Positions 28,822-37,551 of a stretch of 64,000 bases of DNA are shown here, piece by piece. The stretch is taken from the NCBI RefSeq assembly GCF_001724815.1, contig NZ_MEDO01000004.1, positions 1-64,000 of the forward strand. The letters run 5' to 3'. The DNA comes from Arenimonas sp. SCN 70-307 (GTDB lineage Bacteria; Pseudomonadota; Gammaproteobacteria; Xanthomonadales; Xanthomonadaceae). The translations under genes and the position numbers were made by a program. The notes beneath the pieces are model-generated. The model was not told the DNA's origin, did not search any database, and was given only the letters and a program-made list of their open reading frames with translations. Numbering within the stretch: the first letter of the stretch is position 1; each line of letters begins with the position of its first letter.

Positions 28822-30231
28822 ATGCCGTACAGCCACATCGAGAAACTGATCAAGGACCACGCCATCGAGTTCGTGGACCTGCGCTTCGCCGACCTGCGCG
28901 GCGTGCAGCACCACGTCACCTTCCCGGTGTCGATCGTCGAGCCGGCGCTGTTCGAGGACGGCAAGATGTTCGACGGCAGCTCGATTTCCGGTTGGCGCGG
29001 CATCAACGAGTCCGACATGATCCTGCTGCCGGATCCGGACACCGCGGTGCTCGACCCGTTCACCGCCGACCCGACCCTGATCCTGACCTGCGACGTGCTC
29101 GACCCGGCCACCATGCAGGGCTACTCGCGCTGCCCGCGCGGCATCGCCAAGCGCGCCGAGGCCTTCCTCAAGGCCAGCGGCGTCGCCGACCAGGCCTTCT
29201 TCGGCCCCGAGCCCGAGTTCTTCATCTTCGACTCGGTGCGCTGGGCCAACGAGATGGGCAACACCTTCTTCGAGGTCGACTCCGAGGAAGCGCACTGGAA
29301 CAGCAAGAAGAAGTACGAGGGCGGCAACTCCGGATACCGCCCGGGCGTGAAGGGCGGCTACTTCCCGGTGGCGCCGACCGATTCGCTGCACGACATCCGC
29401 GCCGAGATGTGCAAGCTGCTGATGGCCGCCGGCCAGGAAGTGGAAGTGCACCACCACGAGGTGGCCAACGCCGGCCAGTGCGAGATCGGCACCAAGTTCA
29501 ACTCGCTGGTGAAGAAGGCCGACGAGCTGTTCATGCTCAAGTACATCGTCAAGAACGTGGCGCACCGCAACGGCAAGACCGCCACCTTCATGCCCAAGCC
29601 GCTGGTGGGCGACAATGGCAGCGGCATGCACGTGCACCAGTCGCTGGCCAAGGGCGGCGTGAACCTGTTCACCGGCGACGGCTACGGCGGCCTGTCGCAG
29701 CTGGCGTTGTGGTACATCGGCGGCATCTTCAAGCACGCCCGCGCCATCAACGCCTTCTCCAACTCGGGCACCAACAGCTACAAGCGCCTGGTGCCGGGCT
29801 TCGAGGCGCCGGTGATGCTGGCCTACTCGGCTTCCAACCGCTCGGCCTCGTGCCGCATCCCCTACGTGGCCAACCCGAAGGCGCGCCGCATCGAGATGCG
29901 CTTCCCGGACCCGATCCAGTCGGGCTACCTGACCTTCACCGCGCTGATGATGGCCGGCCTGGACGGCATCAAGAACAAGATCGACCCGGGCGCGCCGAGC
30001 GACAAGGACCTCTACGACCTGCCGCCGGAAGAAGAGAAGAACATCCCGACCGTCTGCCACTCGCTCGACCAGGCCCTCGAGGCGCTGGACAAGGACCGCG
30101 AGTTCCTCAAGGCCGGCGGCGTGATGAGCGACGACTTCATCGACGGCTACATCGCGCTGAAGATGCAGGAAGTGACCAAGTTCCGCGCGGCCACCCACCC
30201 GCTCGAGTACCAGCTGTACTACGGCGTCTGA
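28822..30231 (+). CDS. glnA: glutamine synthetase type I
   Basis: Glutamine synthetase, 469 aa, the standard GSI length. It makes glutamine from glutamate, ammonia and ATP and works with GltBD. Recognisable parts: N-terminal beta-grasp with [15 protein letters not shown], catalytic [43 protein letters not shown], and [10 protein letters not shown]. The adenylylation loop is present as [14 protein letters not shown] with its Tyr near residue 397, so GlnE-type control is expected. ATG 28822 is preceded by CCGGAG. The upstream sigma-54 promoter with paired NtrC-like sites shows induction under nitrogen limitation. A hairpin terminator and a long palindrome follow. Confidence 0.97.
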   Translation: MPYSHIEKLIKDHAIEFVDLRFADLRGVQHHVTFPVSIVEPALFEDGKMFDGSSISGWRGINESDMILLPDPDTAVLDPFTADPTLILTCDVLDPATMQGYSRCPRGIAKRAEAFLKASGVADQAFFGPEPEFFIFDSVRWANEMGNTFFEVDSEEAHWNSKKKYEGGNSGYRPGVKGGYFPVAPTDSLHDIRAEMCKLLMAAGQEVEVHHHEVANAGQCEIGTKFNSLVKKADELFMLKYIVKNVAHRNGKTATFMPKPLVGDNGSGMHVHQSLAKGGVNLFTGDGYGGLSQLALWYIGGIFKHARAINAFSNSGTNSYKRLVPGFEAPVMLAYSASNRSASCRIPYVANPKARRIEMRFPDPIQSGYLTFTALMMAGLDGIKNKIDPGAPSDKDLYDLPPEEEKNIPTVCHSLDQALEALDKDREFLKAGGVMSDDFIDGYIALKMQEVTKFRAATHPLEYQLYYGV

Positions 30232-30257
30232 GCCTCCCCCACGAGCCAGTCGGACGC

Positions 30258-30291
30258 CAGCGGCCCGGGCCACCCCCCGGGCCGCTGCTTT
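30258..30291 (+). terminator. rho-independent terminator of glnA
   Basis: Arms CAGCGGCCCGGG (30258-30269) and CCCGGGCCGCTG (30276-30287) pair perfectly around a 6-nt loop and are followed by CTTT. It lies 27 bp after the glnA stop. The T run is short, so efficiency is uncertain. Confidence 0.75.
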
Positions 30292-30292
30292 G

Positions 30293-30356
30293 ATGGGGCC
30301 AGGGAACATCGACGTTTCAGGCAAAGGCTTGAAGCGTTAATGTTCCCTGGCCCCAT
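30293..30356. repeat. nested palindrome, GGGGCCAGGG family
   Basis: Outer arms ATGGGGCCAGGGAACAT (30293-30309) and its exact reverse complement (30340-30356) enclose 30 nt that form a second, imperfect hairpin (CGACGTTTCAGG against CTTGAAGCGTTA, with some mismatches). The outer 16 nt GGGGCCAGGGAACATT-like end fits the pattern of the other palindromes. It lies just after the glnA terminator and 26 bp before the next gene. Confidence 0.8.
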
Positions 30357-30382
30357 TTTCCTGCCTGCCCCCGAGGTTCCCG

Positions 30383-31708
30383 ATGCTGAAGTGGCTTCGC
30401 AAATCCTTCGTGTGGCTGCTGGCGCTGTTGGTGGGCTACGTGCTGCTGGTGCAGGTGCTGCGCTGGATCGCCTTCGGCGAGGAGGAGCGCGCCGCGCTGG
30501 CGCTGATGGAACCGCTGCCGCCGCCGCCGGCGGGCGAGGGCGGCTTCAAGTACCTGGCCTTCCCGGACCTCGACATCCCGGCGGACGAACTCGACGCCGC
30601 GCTCGCGCGCGACCTGGCGGCGTTCGGCGAGTGGCATGCCGGCGCCGCCGACCGGATGACGATGCGCGGCGAGTCCAAGGAAGTGTGGGAGTCGCCGCTG
30701 AAGGCTGATTACCCGGCGCGCGCCGCGCTCAATCTGCCCAAGGGCGCCTGCGACATCAACGAACCCGACTGCCTGGCGGTGATGCGCGGCAACGAACCGG
30801 TCGTGCGCGAATGGCTGCAGGCCGAGACCGTCCGGCTCGACCTCGCCGAGCGCGCGCTGGCGTCCGACCACCTCGCCAATCCCTACCCGCTGGCCATCGA
30901 CTCACCGCTCGCCGGCTTCCAGATGTTGCGCCTGCCGCTCAATGCCATCGCGCTGCAGGCCCTCGACGGCGACCTGCCCGGCGCACTTGATCGCGCCTGC
31001 GGCCTGCTGGCCGCCGAGCGCCGCTTCTTCGCCCAGGACGGCATGCTGATCGACAAGATGGTGCACGGTGCCCTCATCGAAGGCGCCGCCGGCCTGGTGC
31101 TGGGCCTCCGCCGCGCCGACCCGGCCGCGCCGATGCCGGCGTCCTGCGCGCAGGCGCTGGCGCCGGTGGTGCAGGAGCATTACCTGGCCTGCGGCGCCTT
31201 CAAGCATGAGTACGGCATGGTGGCCTCGGTCTCGCGCCAGGTCGATGGCGGTGGCCGCGAGGGCTGGCATCCGCGACAGGCCGTGATGCGCTGGACCCTC
31301 ACCAGCGAGCGCCTGATGCGCGGCTGGAGCGCCACCCACTTCGCGCCTCTGTGCAGCGACGAAGGCAAGGCCGCCATCCTCGCCGGCGACGTGCCCGTGG
31401 CCTCCTTCGTGCCCTCGGACTTTGCCTCGGTCGACTTCTGGGCCGCGCCCTTCAGCCGAACCCTGGCCGACATCGCCGCACCCACCTACGACCGGTACCA
31501 GGACCGCCTGCTCGACCACGCCGCCTCGCTGCGCCTGCACCTGGCCGCCATCGCCGCGGTCGGCGGCGAGCTGCCCATCGACGCCGTGCCGGAAAACGCC
31601 GCCTCGCCCGGCTACACCCTCACCGTCGAGGACGGCCACTGGGTGCTGCCGCTGCGCCTCGCGCCGAACAACACGAGCAACCCGATCCGCATCGCGCTGC
31701 CGGAGTAA
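30383..31708 (+). CDS. N-terminally anchored protein, unknown function
   Basis: Protein of 441 aa that I do not recognise. Residues about 8-30 form one membrane segment after the basic start MLKWLRK, followed by a large domain of about 410 residues outside the membrane, mostly alpha-helical by appearance, with scattered cysteines (KGACDINEPDC, LDRACGLL, PASCAQAL, YLACGAF, APLCSDEG) that may pair in the periplasm. No catalytic motif is evident. The start ATG 30383 lies just after the palindrome. The gene ends 3 bp before a cupin gene on the same strand, so co-transcription is likely. Confidence 0.75.
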   Translation: MLKWLRKSFVWLLALLVGYVLLVQVLRWIAFGEEERAALALMEPLPPPPAGEGGFKYLAFPDLDIPADELDAALARDLAAFGEWHAGAADRMTMRGESKEVWESPLKADYPARAALNLPKGACDINEPDCLAVMRGNEPVVREWLQAETVRLDLAERALASDHLANPYPLAIDSPLAGFQMLRLPLNAIALQALDGDLPGALDRACGLLAAERRFFAQDGMLIDKMVHGALIEGAAGLVLGLRRADPAAPMPASCAQALAPVVQEHYLACGAFKHEYGMVASVSRQVDGGGREGWHPRQAVMRWTLTSERLMRGWSATHFAPLCSDEGKAAILAGDVPVASFVPSDFASVDFWAAPFSRTLADIAAPTYDRYQDRLLDHAASLRLHLAAIAAVGGELPIDAVPENAASPGYTLTVEDGHWVLPLRLAPNNTSNPIRIALPE

Positions 31709-31711
31709 GCC

Positions 31712-32068
31712 ATGCCCCAGGTGATCAAGCTGCCGCTGCCCGTCGTGCCGGACACCGCACCCATCGCCGCCGACCGCGTCCTCGCCGGCGAGCCCGTGCA
31801 GGACACCTGGCTCGAGTTCGCCGACGAGGCCAGCGGCTTCTACGTCGGCCGCTGGCGCTGCACGCCGGGCAAGTGGCGCATCGCCTACACCGAGCGCGAG
31901 TACTGCCTGCTGCTGTCGGGCGTGAGCGTGCTCACCGACGAGGACGGCCAGGCCACCACCCTGCGTGCCGGCGACGCCTTCGTCATCCCGGCCGGCTTCC
32001 GCGGCACCTGGGAAGTGCTCGAGACCACCACCAAGCGTTTCGTCATCAGCGAACCGCCGGCGGGCTGA
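31712..32068 (+). CDS. cupin-domain protein (cupin_3/DUF861 type)
   Basis: Small single-cupin protein of 118 aa, the usual size of the cupin_3 (DUF861) family, which includes ureidoglycine aminohydrolase-like and stress proteins. The barrel motifs are visible: YTEREYCLLLSGVSVLTDEDG (motif 1 region, with Glu in place of some metal-binding His) and AGDAFVIPAGFRGTWEVLE (motif 2). With few histidines at the metal site, it may not bind a metal in the classical way. Three bp after the anchored unknown protein gene. Ligand or substrate unknown. Confidence 0.82.
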   Translation: MPQVIKLPLPVVPDTAPIAADRVLAGEPVQDTWLEFADEASGFYVGRWRCTPGKWRIAYTEREYCLLLSGVSVLTDEDGQATTLRAGDAFVIPAGFRGTWEVLETTTKRFVISEPPAG

Positions 32069-32081
32069 GCCCGGAGGGGGC

Positions 32082-32132
32082 TTGCACCCTCCGAAACCAC
32101 TGTGCATACTGTGCATATAACAGCAGCACAGT
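32082..32132 (+). promoter_or_regulatory. promoter and probable GntR operator
   Basis: TTGCAC (32082-32087), 17-nt spacer and CATACT (32105-32110) form a good sigma-70 promoter. Overlapping the -10 is a repeat structure: ACTGTGC (32099-32105) pairs with GCACAGT (32126-32132), and ACTGTGCATA occurs twice in tandem (32099-32108 and 32108-32117). This is the position expected for autoregulation by the GntR/YtrA-like protein encoded next. Confidence 0.65.
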
Positions 32133-32144
32133 AAGCCCGCGCCC

Positions 32145-32543
32145 ATGGAATTGCTCCTGTCGGCCAGCGACCCGCGGCCGATGTACCAGCAGATCGTCGA
32201 CCAGGTCACCGCCAGGGTGATGGCCGGCGATTGGGCCCCCGGCCAGGCCCTGCCCTCGATCCGCGAACTGGCGGCCGACAGCGGCGTGAGCGTGATCACG
32301 GTGCGCCGCGCCTACGAGGAGCTCGAGCGCGCCGGCGTCATCGCCACCCGCCAGGGCAAGGGCTCGGTGGTGGCCGAGCGCGCCGACCTGCCCGGCGTGC
32401 TGATGCACGAGGAACTGCGCCGCCAGCTCGAGGCCCTGCTGGCGCTCGCCGCGCGCCTGGGCCTCGACCGCGACGAACTGCACCGCCTGCTCGACGCCGC
32501 CGACGACGCGCGCACTCCCACCCCGCCAGGAAACACGCCATGA
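32145..32543 (+). CDS. GntR-family (YtrA-like) transcriptional regulator
   Basis: Regulator of 132 aa. Residues 10-75 form the GntR winged helix (PMYQQIVDQVTARVMAGDWA, LPSIRELAADSGVSVITVRR, YEELERAGVI, QGKGSVV). It is followed by only a short helical tail, as in the YtrA subfamily, which dimerises through two helices and lacks a ligand domain. YtrA-type regulators usually repress an ABC transporter in the same operon; here the stop overlaps the start of an ABC ATPase as ATGA. A repeat-rich operator covers the -10 of its promoter. Confidence 0.9.
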   Translation: MELLLSASDPRPMYQQIVDQVTARVMAGDWAPGQALPSIRELAADSGVSVITVRRAYEELERAGVIATRQGKGSVVAERADLPGVLMHEELRRQLEALLALAARLGLDRDELHRLLDAADDARTPTPPGNTP

Positions 32544-33424
32544 CCCCCGCCTTTTCACTCAGCGGCATCAGCAAGCGCTACCCGCAGTTCGCGCTGCAGG
32601 ACATCAGCCTTTCGCTGCCCGAGGGGCAGGTGATGGGCCTGGTGGGCGTGAACGGCGCCGGCAAGACCACGCTGCTGCGCCTGCTCACCGGCCTGGCCGC
32701 GCCCGATGCCGGCGAGGTGCGCGTGCTCGGCCACCGCCTGCCCGAGGGCCAGGTGGCCGCCAAGCGCGAGATCGGCTTCGCCTCGGAAGACATGCGCCTG
32801 TACCGCACGCAGAGCCTGCGCTGGCACATGGACCTGGTGCGCCGCGCCTTCCCCGGCTGGGACGCCGACTACGCCGCCGCCCTGGTGCAGCGCTTCGACC
32901 TGCGCGCCGACCAGCCCCTCGATGGCTTCTCGCACGGCCAGCGGGTCAAGGCCCTGCTGCTGCTGTGCCTGGCCCGTCGCCCGCGCCTGCTGCTGCTCGA
33001 CGAACCCACCACCGGCCTCGACCCGGTGGCGCGCATCGAGGTGCTCGAGGCCCTGGCCGACGTGCTGCGCGACGAACGCCGCAGCGTGCTGTTCTCCTCG
33101 CACAACACCCACGACGTGGAGCAGCTCGCCGACGCGATCACCTTCGTGCACCAGGGTCGCCTGGTGGCCAGCGACGACAAGCACGCCTTCATCGACCGCT
33201 GGCGCCGCCTGCTCTGCCAGGGCACGCCGCCCGACGGGCTGTCGGCCTGGCCGGAGCTCGCCAGCGTGCGCACCAGCGGCAGCCTGGTCGAGCTCAAGGT
33301 GCGCCAATGGCGCGACGACCTGCCCGCACGCCTCGCCGCCAGCGGCCTGCAGGTGCAACGCGACGACCCGATGGCGCTCGAGGACATCTTCATCACCGCC
33401 GTTCGTTCGGGAGCCGTGGCATGA
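32540..33424 (+). CDS. ABC transporter ATP-binding protein
   Basis: ATPase subunit of 294 aa. Walker A GVNGAGKTT (about residue 38), Walker B LLLLDEPTTGLDP and H loop SSHNTHDVEQLAD are intact. The signature motif reads FSHGQRVKA instead of LSGGQ, a His-Gly variation at the second position, also seen in YtrB-like ATPases. The C-terminal 80 residues form an extra domain typical of export-type ABC ATPases. Overlaps the GntR regulator (4 bp) and the permease gene (4 bp), so the three are translated as a unit. YtrB-like systems respond to cell-wall-active compounds; the substrate here is unknown. Confidence 0.9.
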   Translation: MTPAFSLSGISKRYPQFALQDISLSLPEGQVMGLVGVNGAGKTTLLRLLTGLAAPDAGEVRVLGHRLPEGQVAAKREIGFASEDMRLYRTQSLRWHMDLVRRAFPGWDADYAAALVQRFDLRADQPLDGFSHGQRVKALLLLCLARRPRLLLLDEPTTGLDPVARIEVLEALADVLRDERRSVLFSSHNTHDVEQLADAITFVHQGRLVASDDKHAFIDRWRRLLCQGTPPDGLSAWPELASVRTSGSLVELKVRQWRDDLPARLAASGLQVQRDDPMALEDIFITAVRSGAVA

Positions 33425-34098
33425 ACCTCAACCTCCCCGTGGTGCGCCTGCTGGTGCTCAAGGACTGGCAGCTGTTCCAGAAGCAGCTGGCGCTGTACGT
33501 GCTCGCCGGCTTCGTGGCGCTGTGCTTCATCGGCCTGGGCAAGCCCTGGGCCTTCTACGTGGGCTCGCTGATGCTGATCATCGTGATGGTGGCCAGCGCC
33601 TGCTTCTCGATCTCCACCTCGCTGCTGGTCGAGCGCAAGGACAAGACCCTGGCCTTCGCCATGAGCCTGCCGGTGTCGCCGCTCGACTTCACCGCCGCCA
33701 AGCTGGCGGGCAACCTGCTCACCTTCGCCGTGCCTTTCGTTGTCATCCTGGCCGGCACCGTGGGCGTGGTGCTGGCCACGCCGCTGCCGGACGGGCTGGT
33801 GGTGTATTCGCTGCTGGTCTTCGCCTGGATCGGCTTCGCCTTCGCCGTCTCGCTCGCCGTGGCGATGTCGGTCGAATCCGAAGGCTGGGCCACCTTCGCG
33901 ATGATCGGTTCGATGGTGCTGATCAATCCCTACCTGATGGCGCTCGGCCAGGTGCCGGCCATCCAGACGCGCATCGCGCAGGACGCGATCGTGTGGACGC
34001 CCGAGGCCCTGGGCCTGCTGGCCGTGCTCGGCGGGTTGGGCCTGCTGGTGCTGGCGGCCACCGCCTGGCACCACGCGCGCAAGCCGGCGTTCTACTGA
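33421..34098 (+). CDS. ABC transporter permease
   Basis: Integral membrane protein of 225 aa with six hydrophobic segments, of the ABC-2 type used by exporters. The conserved loop SLLVERKDKTLAFAMSLPVSP lies between the second and third segments, a typical coupling region in this class (E-R-K-x-x-T-L). Starts at ATG 33421 overlapping the ATPase stop. Together with the ATPase and GntR regulator it makes a regulator-ATPase-permease operon. Confidence 0.88.
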   Translation: MNLNLPVVRLLVLKDWQLFQKQLALYVLAGFVALCFIGLGKPWAFYVGSLMLIIVMVASACFSISTSLLVERKDKTLAFAMSLPVSPLDFTAAKLAGNLLTFAVPFVVILAGTVGVVLATPLPDGLVVYSLLVFAWIGFAFAVSLAVAMSVESEGWATFAMIGSMVLINPYLMALGQVPAIQTRIAQDAIVWTPEALGLLAVLGGLGLLVLAATAWHHARKPAFY

Positions 34099-34101
34099 GC
34101 C

Positions 34102-35214
34102 GTGGCCGAAGGCGAAAACGCGCGGCTTCACTACTTCGACCACCTGCGCGCGCTGGCCATGCTGGCCGGCGTGTTCTTCCACGCCGCGCTGGCCTACAGC
34201 CCGCTGATGCAGCCCTGGTGGCCGCCGGCCGACCGCGCCACGCTGCCGGCGGTGGACCTGGTGGCCTGGGGCCTGCACCTGGTGCGCATGCCGCTGTTTT
34301 TCCTGGTGGCGGGCTGGTTCGCCGCGCACCTCATCGCGCGACGCGGCGGCGCGGCGCTGGCGCGCCAGCGATTGCGGCGCATCGGGCTGCCCTTCCTCGT
34401 CGCCTGGCCGCTGGTGGCCTGGTCGCTCTCCGCCAGCACGGGCTGGGCGGCGATGCACGTCGAGCACTCTTCGGCCGTGCTCGCCCTGGTGCGCGAGTGG
34501 ATGCAGCAGCCCGACCCGCCCTCGCCGCCGCCCGGCACGGCGCACCTGTGGTTCCTGTACTACCTGCTGCTGCTGTCGGTGCTGCACTGGGTGGCGCGCA
34601 CGCTGGAACTGGGCCGCCGCGCCGCCGCGCTGCTGCAGCGCCACCCGGCCTGGGTGCTGCTGGGCCTGCCCTTGCTGCTGCTGCCGGCGCTGGCGTCGGT
34701 GAGCGCCCCGCACCCCGCGCCCGAGGGCCTGCTGCCCACGTTCTGGGCACTGGGTTTCTATGGCGCGTTTTACGCGTTGGGCGTGCTTCTCCAGGGCCAG
34801 CCCGACTGGCTGGCGCGCCTGGCACCGCTGTCGAAATGGCTGTGGGCGGGCATCGCCGTCGCCTACCTGCTGTTCCTGCGCGGGCTGGCCAACGCGTCGC
34901 CCGCGCCCACCGCCTCGTGGCCGATCGCCGCGCTCGAAGCGGTGCTGGCGACCTGGCTCACGCTGGCCTGCCTGCTCGCTGGTCGGCGCTGGCTCGACCG
35001 GCCCAGCGCGCCCATGCGTTACCTCTCGCAGGCGTCCTACACGCTCTACCTCGTGCACTTGCCGCTGCTGTTCGCGCTGCAGTACGGGCTGATGGACCTC
35101 GGATGGAGCGCCGGCGCCAAGCTCGGGCTGTCCTGCGCGGGCACGCTGGCCGGCGGCCTGCTCGTGTACCAGCTGACGGTGCGGCACACGCCCCTGGCCC
35201 GCTTCATCGGCTGA
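34102..35214 (+). CDS. acyltransferase-3 family membrane protein (OpgC-like)
   Basis: Polytopic inner-membrane protein of 370 aa with about ten membrane segments. The family's early motif is YFDHLRALAMLAGVFFHAAL (R and H shared with OpgC/MdoC and OafA-type acyltransferases), and the late SQASYTLYLVHLPLLFAL is typical too. Such enzymes transfer acyl groups such as acetyl or succinyl to periplasmic glucans, polysaccharides or peptidoglycan. Start is GTG 34102, only 3 bp after the ABC permease, so it may belong to the GntR-controlled operon. Acceptor unknown. Confidence 0.82.
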   Translation: MAEGENARLHYFDHLRALAMLAGVFFHAALAYSPLMQPWWPPADRATLPAVDLVAWGLHLVRMPLFFLVAGWFAAHLIARRGGAALARQRLRRIGLPFLVAWPLVAWSLSASTGWAAMHVEHSSAVLALVREWMQQPDPPSPPPGTAHLWFLYYLLLLSVLHWVARTLELGRRAAALLQRHPAWVLLGLPLLLLPALASVSAPHPAPEGLLPTFWALGFYGAFYALGVLLQGQPDWLARLAPLSKWLWAGIAVAYLLFLRGLANASPAPTASWPIAALEAVLATWLTLACLLAGRRWLDRPSAPMRYLSQASYTLYLVHLPLLFALQYGLMDLGWSAGAKLGLSCAGTLAGGLLVYQLTVRHTPLARFIG

Positions 35215-35252
35215 GCCGCGCCCAGGCCGCGCGGCTCCACTATGCTTGGGCG

Positions 35253-36290
35253 ATGACGCCCGACGCGCCACCGCTGGACCAGCTCGCCACGCCCGTTGCC
35301 TGGCTCGACGCCGAGGGCCGGCTGCAGGGCTGCAACCCGGCCTTCGCCAGCTGGCTGGGCATCAGCGCGCGTCGCCTGCAGGGCGTGGCGCTGGCCGAGC
35401 TCGACGCCGAGGGCGGGCGATTGTCGGAGCTGCTGCCGCGCTTGCCGGCTTCGGGCGAGGCGCTGCGCGTGCGCCGCGGCCGGCTGGCGTTTCCCGGCGC
35501 CGCCGAGCATTTCGCCGAGCTGTGGCTGGCGCGCACCGCGGACGGCGGCATCTGCCTCGAGGCGCACCCGGCCGACGAATTCCCCGGCGAAGATCCCGCC
35601 ACCGCACTGCCGGCCGCGCTCTCGGCCGCGCTCAAGGGGCTGGCGCACGAGATCCGCAATCCGCTGGCCGGCATGAAGGGCGCGGCGCAGCTGCTGGCGC
35701 GCCGCGTCGAGGGCGAGGATTCGCGCGAGCTGGTGGAGCTGATCGGCAGCGAGGTCGACCGCCTCGCGGCCCTGGTCGAGCGCCTGATGAACCCCGCGCC
35801 GCCGCGCGAATTCGCGCCCACCAACATCCACGCGGTGCTCGAGCGCGTGCGCCAGCTGGCGGAGGCCGAAGCGGGCTGGTCGGTGAAGCTGGTGCGCGAC
35901 TTCGATCCGTCGCTGCCCGAGTTCCAGGGCGACGCCGACCGCCTGGTGCAGGCGCTGTGGAACCTGGTGCGCAACGCGCTCGAATCGGGTGCGTCCACGG
36001 TGGCGCTGCGCACGCGCGCCGAGCACCACGTGCTGATCGGCGACACCGCGCACAAGCTCGCGCTGCGCGTGGAAATCGCCGACGACGGCCGCGGCGTGCC
36101 CGAGGACCTGGCCGAGCGCATCTTCCTGCCGCTGGTGTCCGGCCGCGCCGAAGGCACCGGCCTGGGCCTGCCGCTAGCGCAGCAGGTGGCGCGCGAGCAC
36201 CGCGGCTCGCTGGGCTACCGCTCGCGCCCCGGCCACACCGTGTTCACCCTGCTGCTGCCCGTTCCCGACGCCCCGGAGGAGACCGAATGA
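35253..36290 (+). CDS. glnL: nitrogen regulation sensor kinase NtrB
   Basis: Cytosolic histidine kinase of 345 aa. N-terminal PAS domain (about residues 8-110, LDAEGRLQGCNPAFASWLG), HisKA with phosphorylated His in LKGLAHEIRNPLAGMKG, and HATPase with N box WNLVRNALESG, G1 ADDGRGVP and GTGLGLPLA. This is the NtrB/GlnL architecture; the protein phosphorylates or dephosphorylates NtrC according to PII signalling. ATG 35253 is preceded by TATGCT (35241-35246), a probable -10 only 6 nt from the start. ntrC is not adjacent: four genes lie between. Stop overlaps the start of the next membrane-protein gene by 4 bp. Confidence 0.93.
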   Translation: MTPDAPPLDQLATPVAWLDAEGRLQGCNPAFASWLGISARRLQGVALAELDAEGGRLSELLPRLPASGEALRVRRGRLAFPGAAEHFAELWLARTADGGICLEAHPADEFPGEDPATALPAALSAALKGLAHEIRNPLAGMKGAAQLLARRVEGEDSRELVELIGSEVDRLAALVERLMNPAPPREFAPTNIHAVLERVRQLAEAEAGWSVKLVRDFDPSLPEFQGDADRLVQALWNLVRNALESGASTVALRTRAEHHVLIGDTAHKLALRVEIADDGRGVPEDLAERIFLPLVSGRAEGTGLGLPLAQQVAREHRGSLGYRSRPGHTVFTLLLPVPDAPEETE

Positions 36291-36853
36291 ACACCATAGC
36301 CGCGCCGCGCTCCACCTTCGTCAACGTCGTGGGCTGGGTGTTCCTGGTGTTCTCCGGGTTGGGCGTGCTGGTGGGCCTGCTGCAGAACCTGATGATCCAC
36401 ACGATCTTCCCCGCGGACATCTTCGAGCAGATCGCCACGCAGCAGCCCGAACCGGGCATGCCGCCCTACGTGCAGTGGATCTTCGGCCATATCAAGCTCT
36501 TCTTCGCGCTGGGATTGCTGCTGTCGCTGGCTCATTTCATCGCCGCGCTCGGCCTGCTGCGCCGCTGGGGCTGGGCGCGCTGGCTGTTCATCGGCCTGAT
36601 GGCCTTCGGCATCGTTTCCAGCCTCGGCGGCCTGGTGCTGCAGGCCTCGATGATGTCGGGCATGTACGAGCAGTTCTCGGTGCTGCACGACGGCGGCCGG
36701 GGGCAGATGCCCGACATGCGCGCCTTCTTCATCGGCATCGGCGTGTTCTCGGCGCTGATGTCGCTGGCCTTTTGCGTGCTCTACGGCTGGATCATCAAGC
36801 TCCTGCTGGAGCCGGCGGTGGCGGCGGAGTTCCGCGCCGCTCAGGCCGTGTAG
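36287..36853 (+). CDS. four-span membrane protein, unknown function
   Basis: Predicted inner-membrane protein of 188 aa with four hydrophobic segments (about residues 12-35, 65-90, 95-120 and 145-172). No family recognised. GGAGGAG is placed 6 nt before ATG 36287, and the start overlaps the ntrB stop (ATGA), so it is translated with ntrB. That is unexpected because the usual partner there is ntrC. Its last 13 bp overlap the end of the RES toxin gene on the opposite strand, which suggests that the toxin-antitoxin block arrived or extended up to this gene. Confidence 0.75.
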   Translation: MNTIAAPRSTFVNVVGWVFLVFSGLGVLVGLLQNLMIHTIFPADIFEQIATQQPEPGMPPYVQWIFGHIKLFFALGLLLSLAHFIAALGLLRRWGWARWLFIGLMAFGIVSSLGGLVLQASMMSGMYEQFSVLHDGGRGQMPDMRAFFIGIGVFSALMSLAFCVLYGWIIKLLLEPAVAAEFRAAQAV

Positions 36854-37551
36854 TCGAAGGCCAGCTGCTCGTCGCCGCGGCGCCAGAGCGCGCGGCCCGG
36901 CTGCACCGCCAGCCACCAGGTCTGGGTGGCGCCCACCGGGCGCGGCGAAGCGAAGCCCTCGGGCAGCAGCAGCGCCGTGCAGGCACCGTGCGCCGGGTCG
37001 CGCACCGAGCGGTAGCGGATGGCGCCGAGGTTCGCCTCGCGCGCGCAACGCGCCAGCGCCTGGGTGTGGCGGTAGTCGTCGGGCGCACTCCAGCGCGCCG
37101 CATCGGCCGACAGCGGCGGGCGACGCAGGTCGATGGCAGACGTGGCGATGCTGGTGCGGAAGGCGGTCTGCGCCACCGGCTCGAGCCGCGTCAGGCCGCT
37201 GGCGTCGGCCAGGAAGCGCGAGCGCCAGTAGCCGATCTCGGCGCAGGCGGTGGCCAGCCGGTCGGCGCCGTAGAACACGCCCGGTTCGCCGGCGGCGCGA
37301 AAGCGCGAGCCACTCGGCAGCGGCGGATAGCGGAAGGGCGTTGCCAGCAGGTAATGCAGCCCGCGCGCCGCGGCCGGCAGCGGCGGCTTGGCCGCCTCGA
37401 GCAGCTGTTCGAGCAGGCGCTGCTCGGCCGCCGAGTCCACCAGCTTCAGGGTCGAGGCCTCGTGCTGGGCTTCGACCACGCGCCAGGCGCTGCCGCGCCA
37501 GGCCCGCGCCTCAGACGCGAGCGCGGTGGGCGTCCAGGTAGTCGGTGACAT
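36841..37551 (-). CDS. RES-domain toxin (NAD-degrading type)
   Basis: RES-domain protein of 236 aa, the toxin of RES-Xre toxin-antitoxin systems. Known members degrade cellular NAD+. The domain spans about residues 20-225, starting WRVVEAQHEAS. It includes GSRFRAAGEPGVFYGADRLATACAEIGYWR, where the Arg, Tyr and Glu of the family are conserved, and RYRSVRDPAHGACTALL, the R-S-V-R and alanine-rich C-terminal motif. The start overlaps the antitoxin gene by 41 bp, so translation is probably coupled. Its end overlaps the membrane-protein gene on the other strand by 13 bp. Confidence 0.88.
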   Translation of the reverse strand: MSPTTWTPTALASEARAWRGSAWRVVEAQHEASTLKLVDSAAEQRLLEQLLEAAKPPLPAAARGLHYLLATPFRYPPLPSGSRFRAAGEPGVFYGADRLATACAEIGYWRSRFLADASGLTRLEPVAQTAFRTSIATSAIDLRRPPLSADAARWSAPDDYRHTQALARCAREANLGAIRYRSVRDPAHGACTALLLPEGFASPRPVGATQTWWLAVQPGRALWRRGDEQLAFDYTA

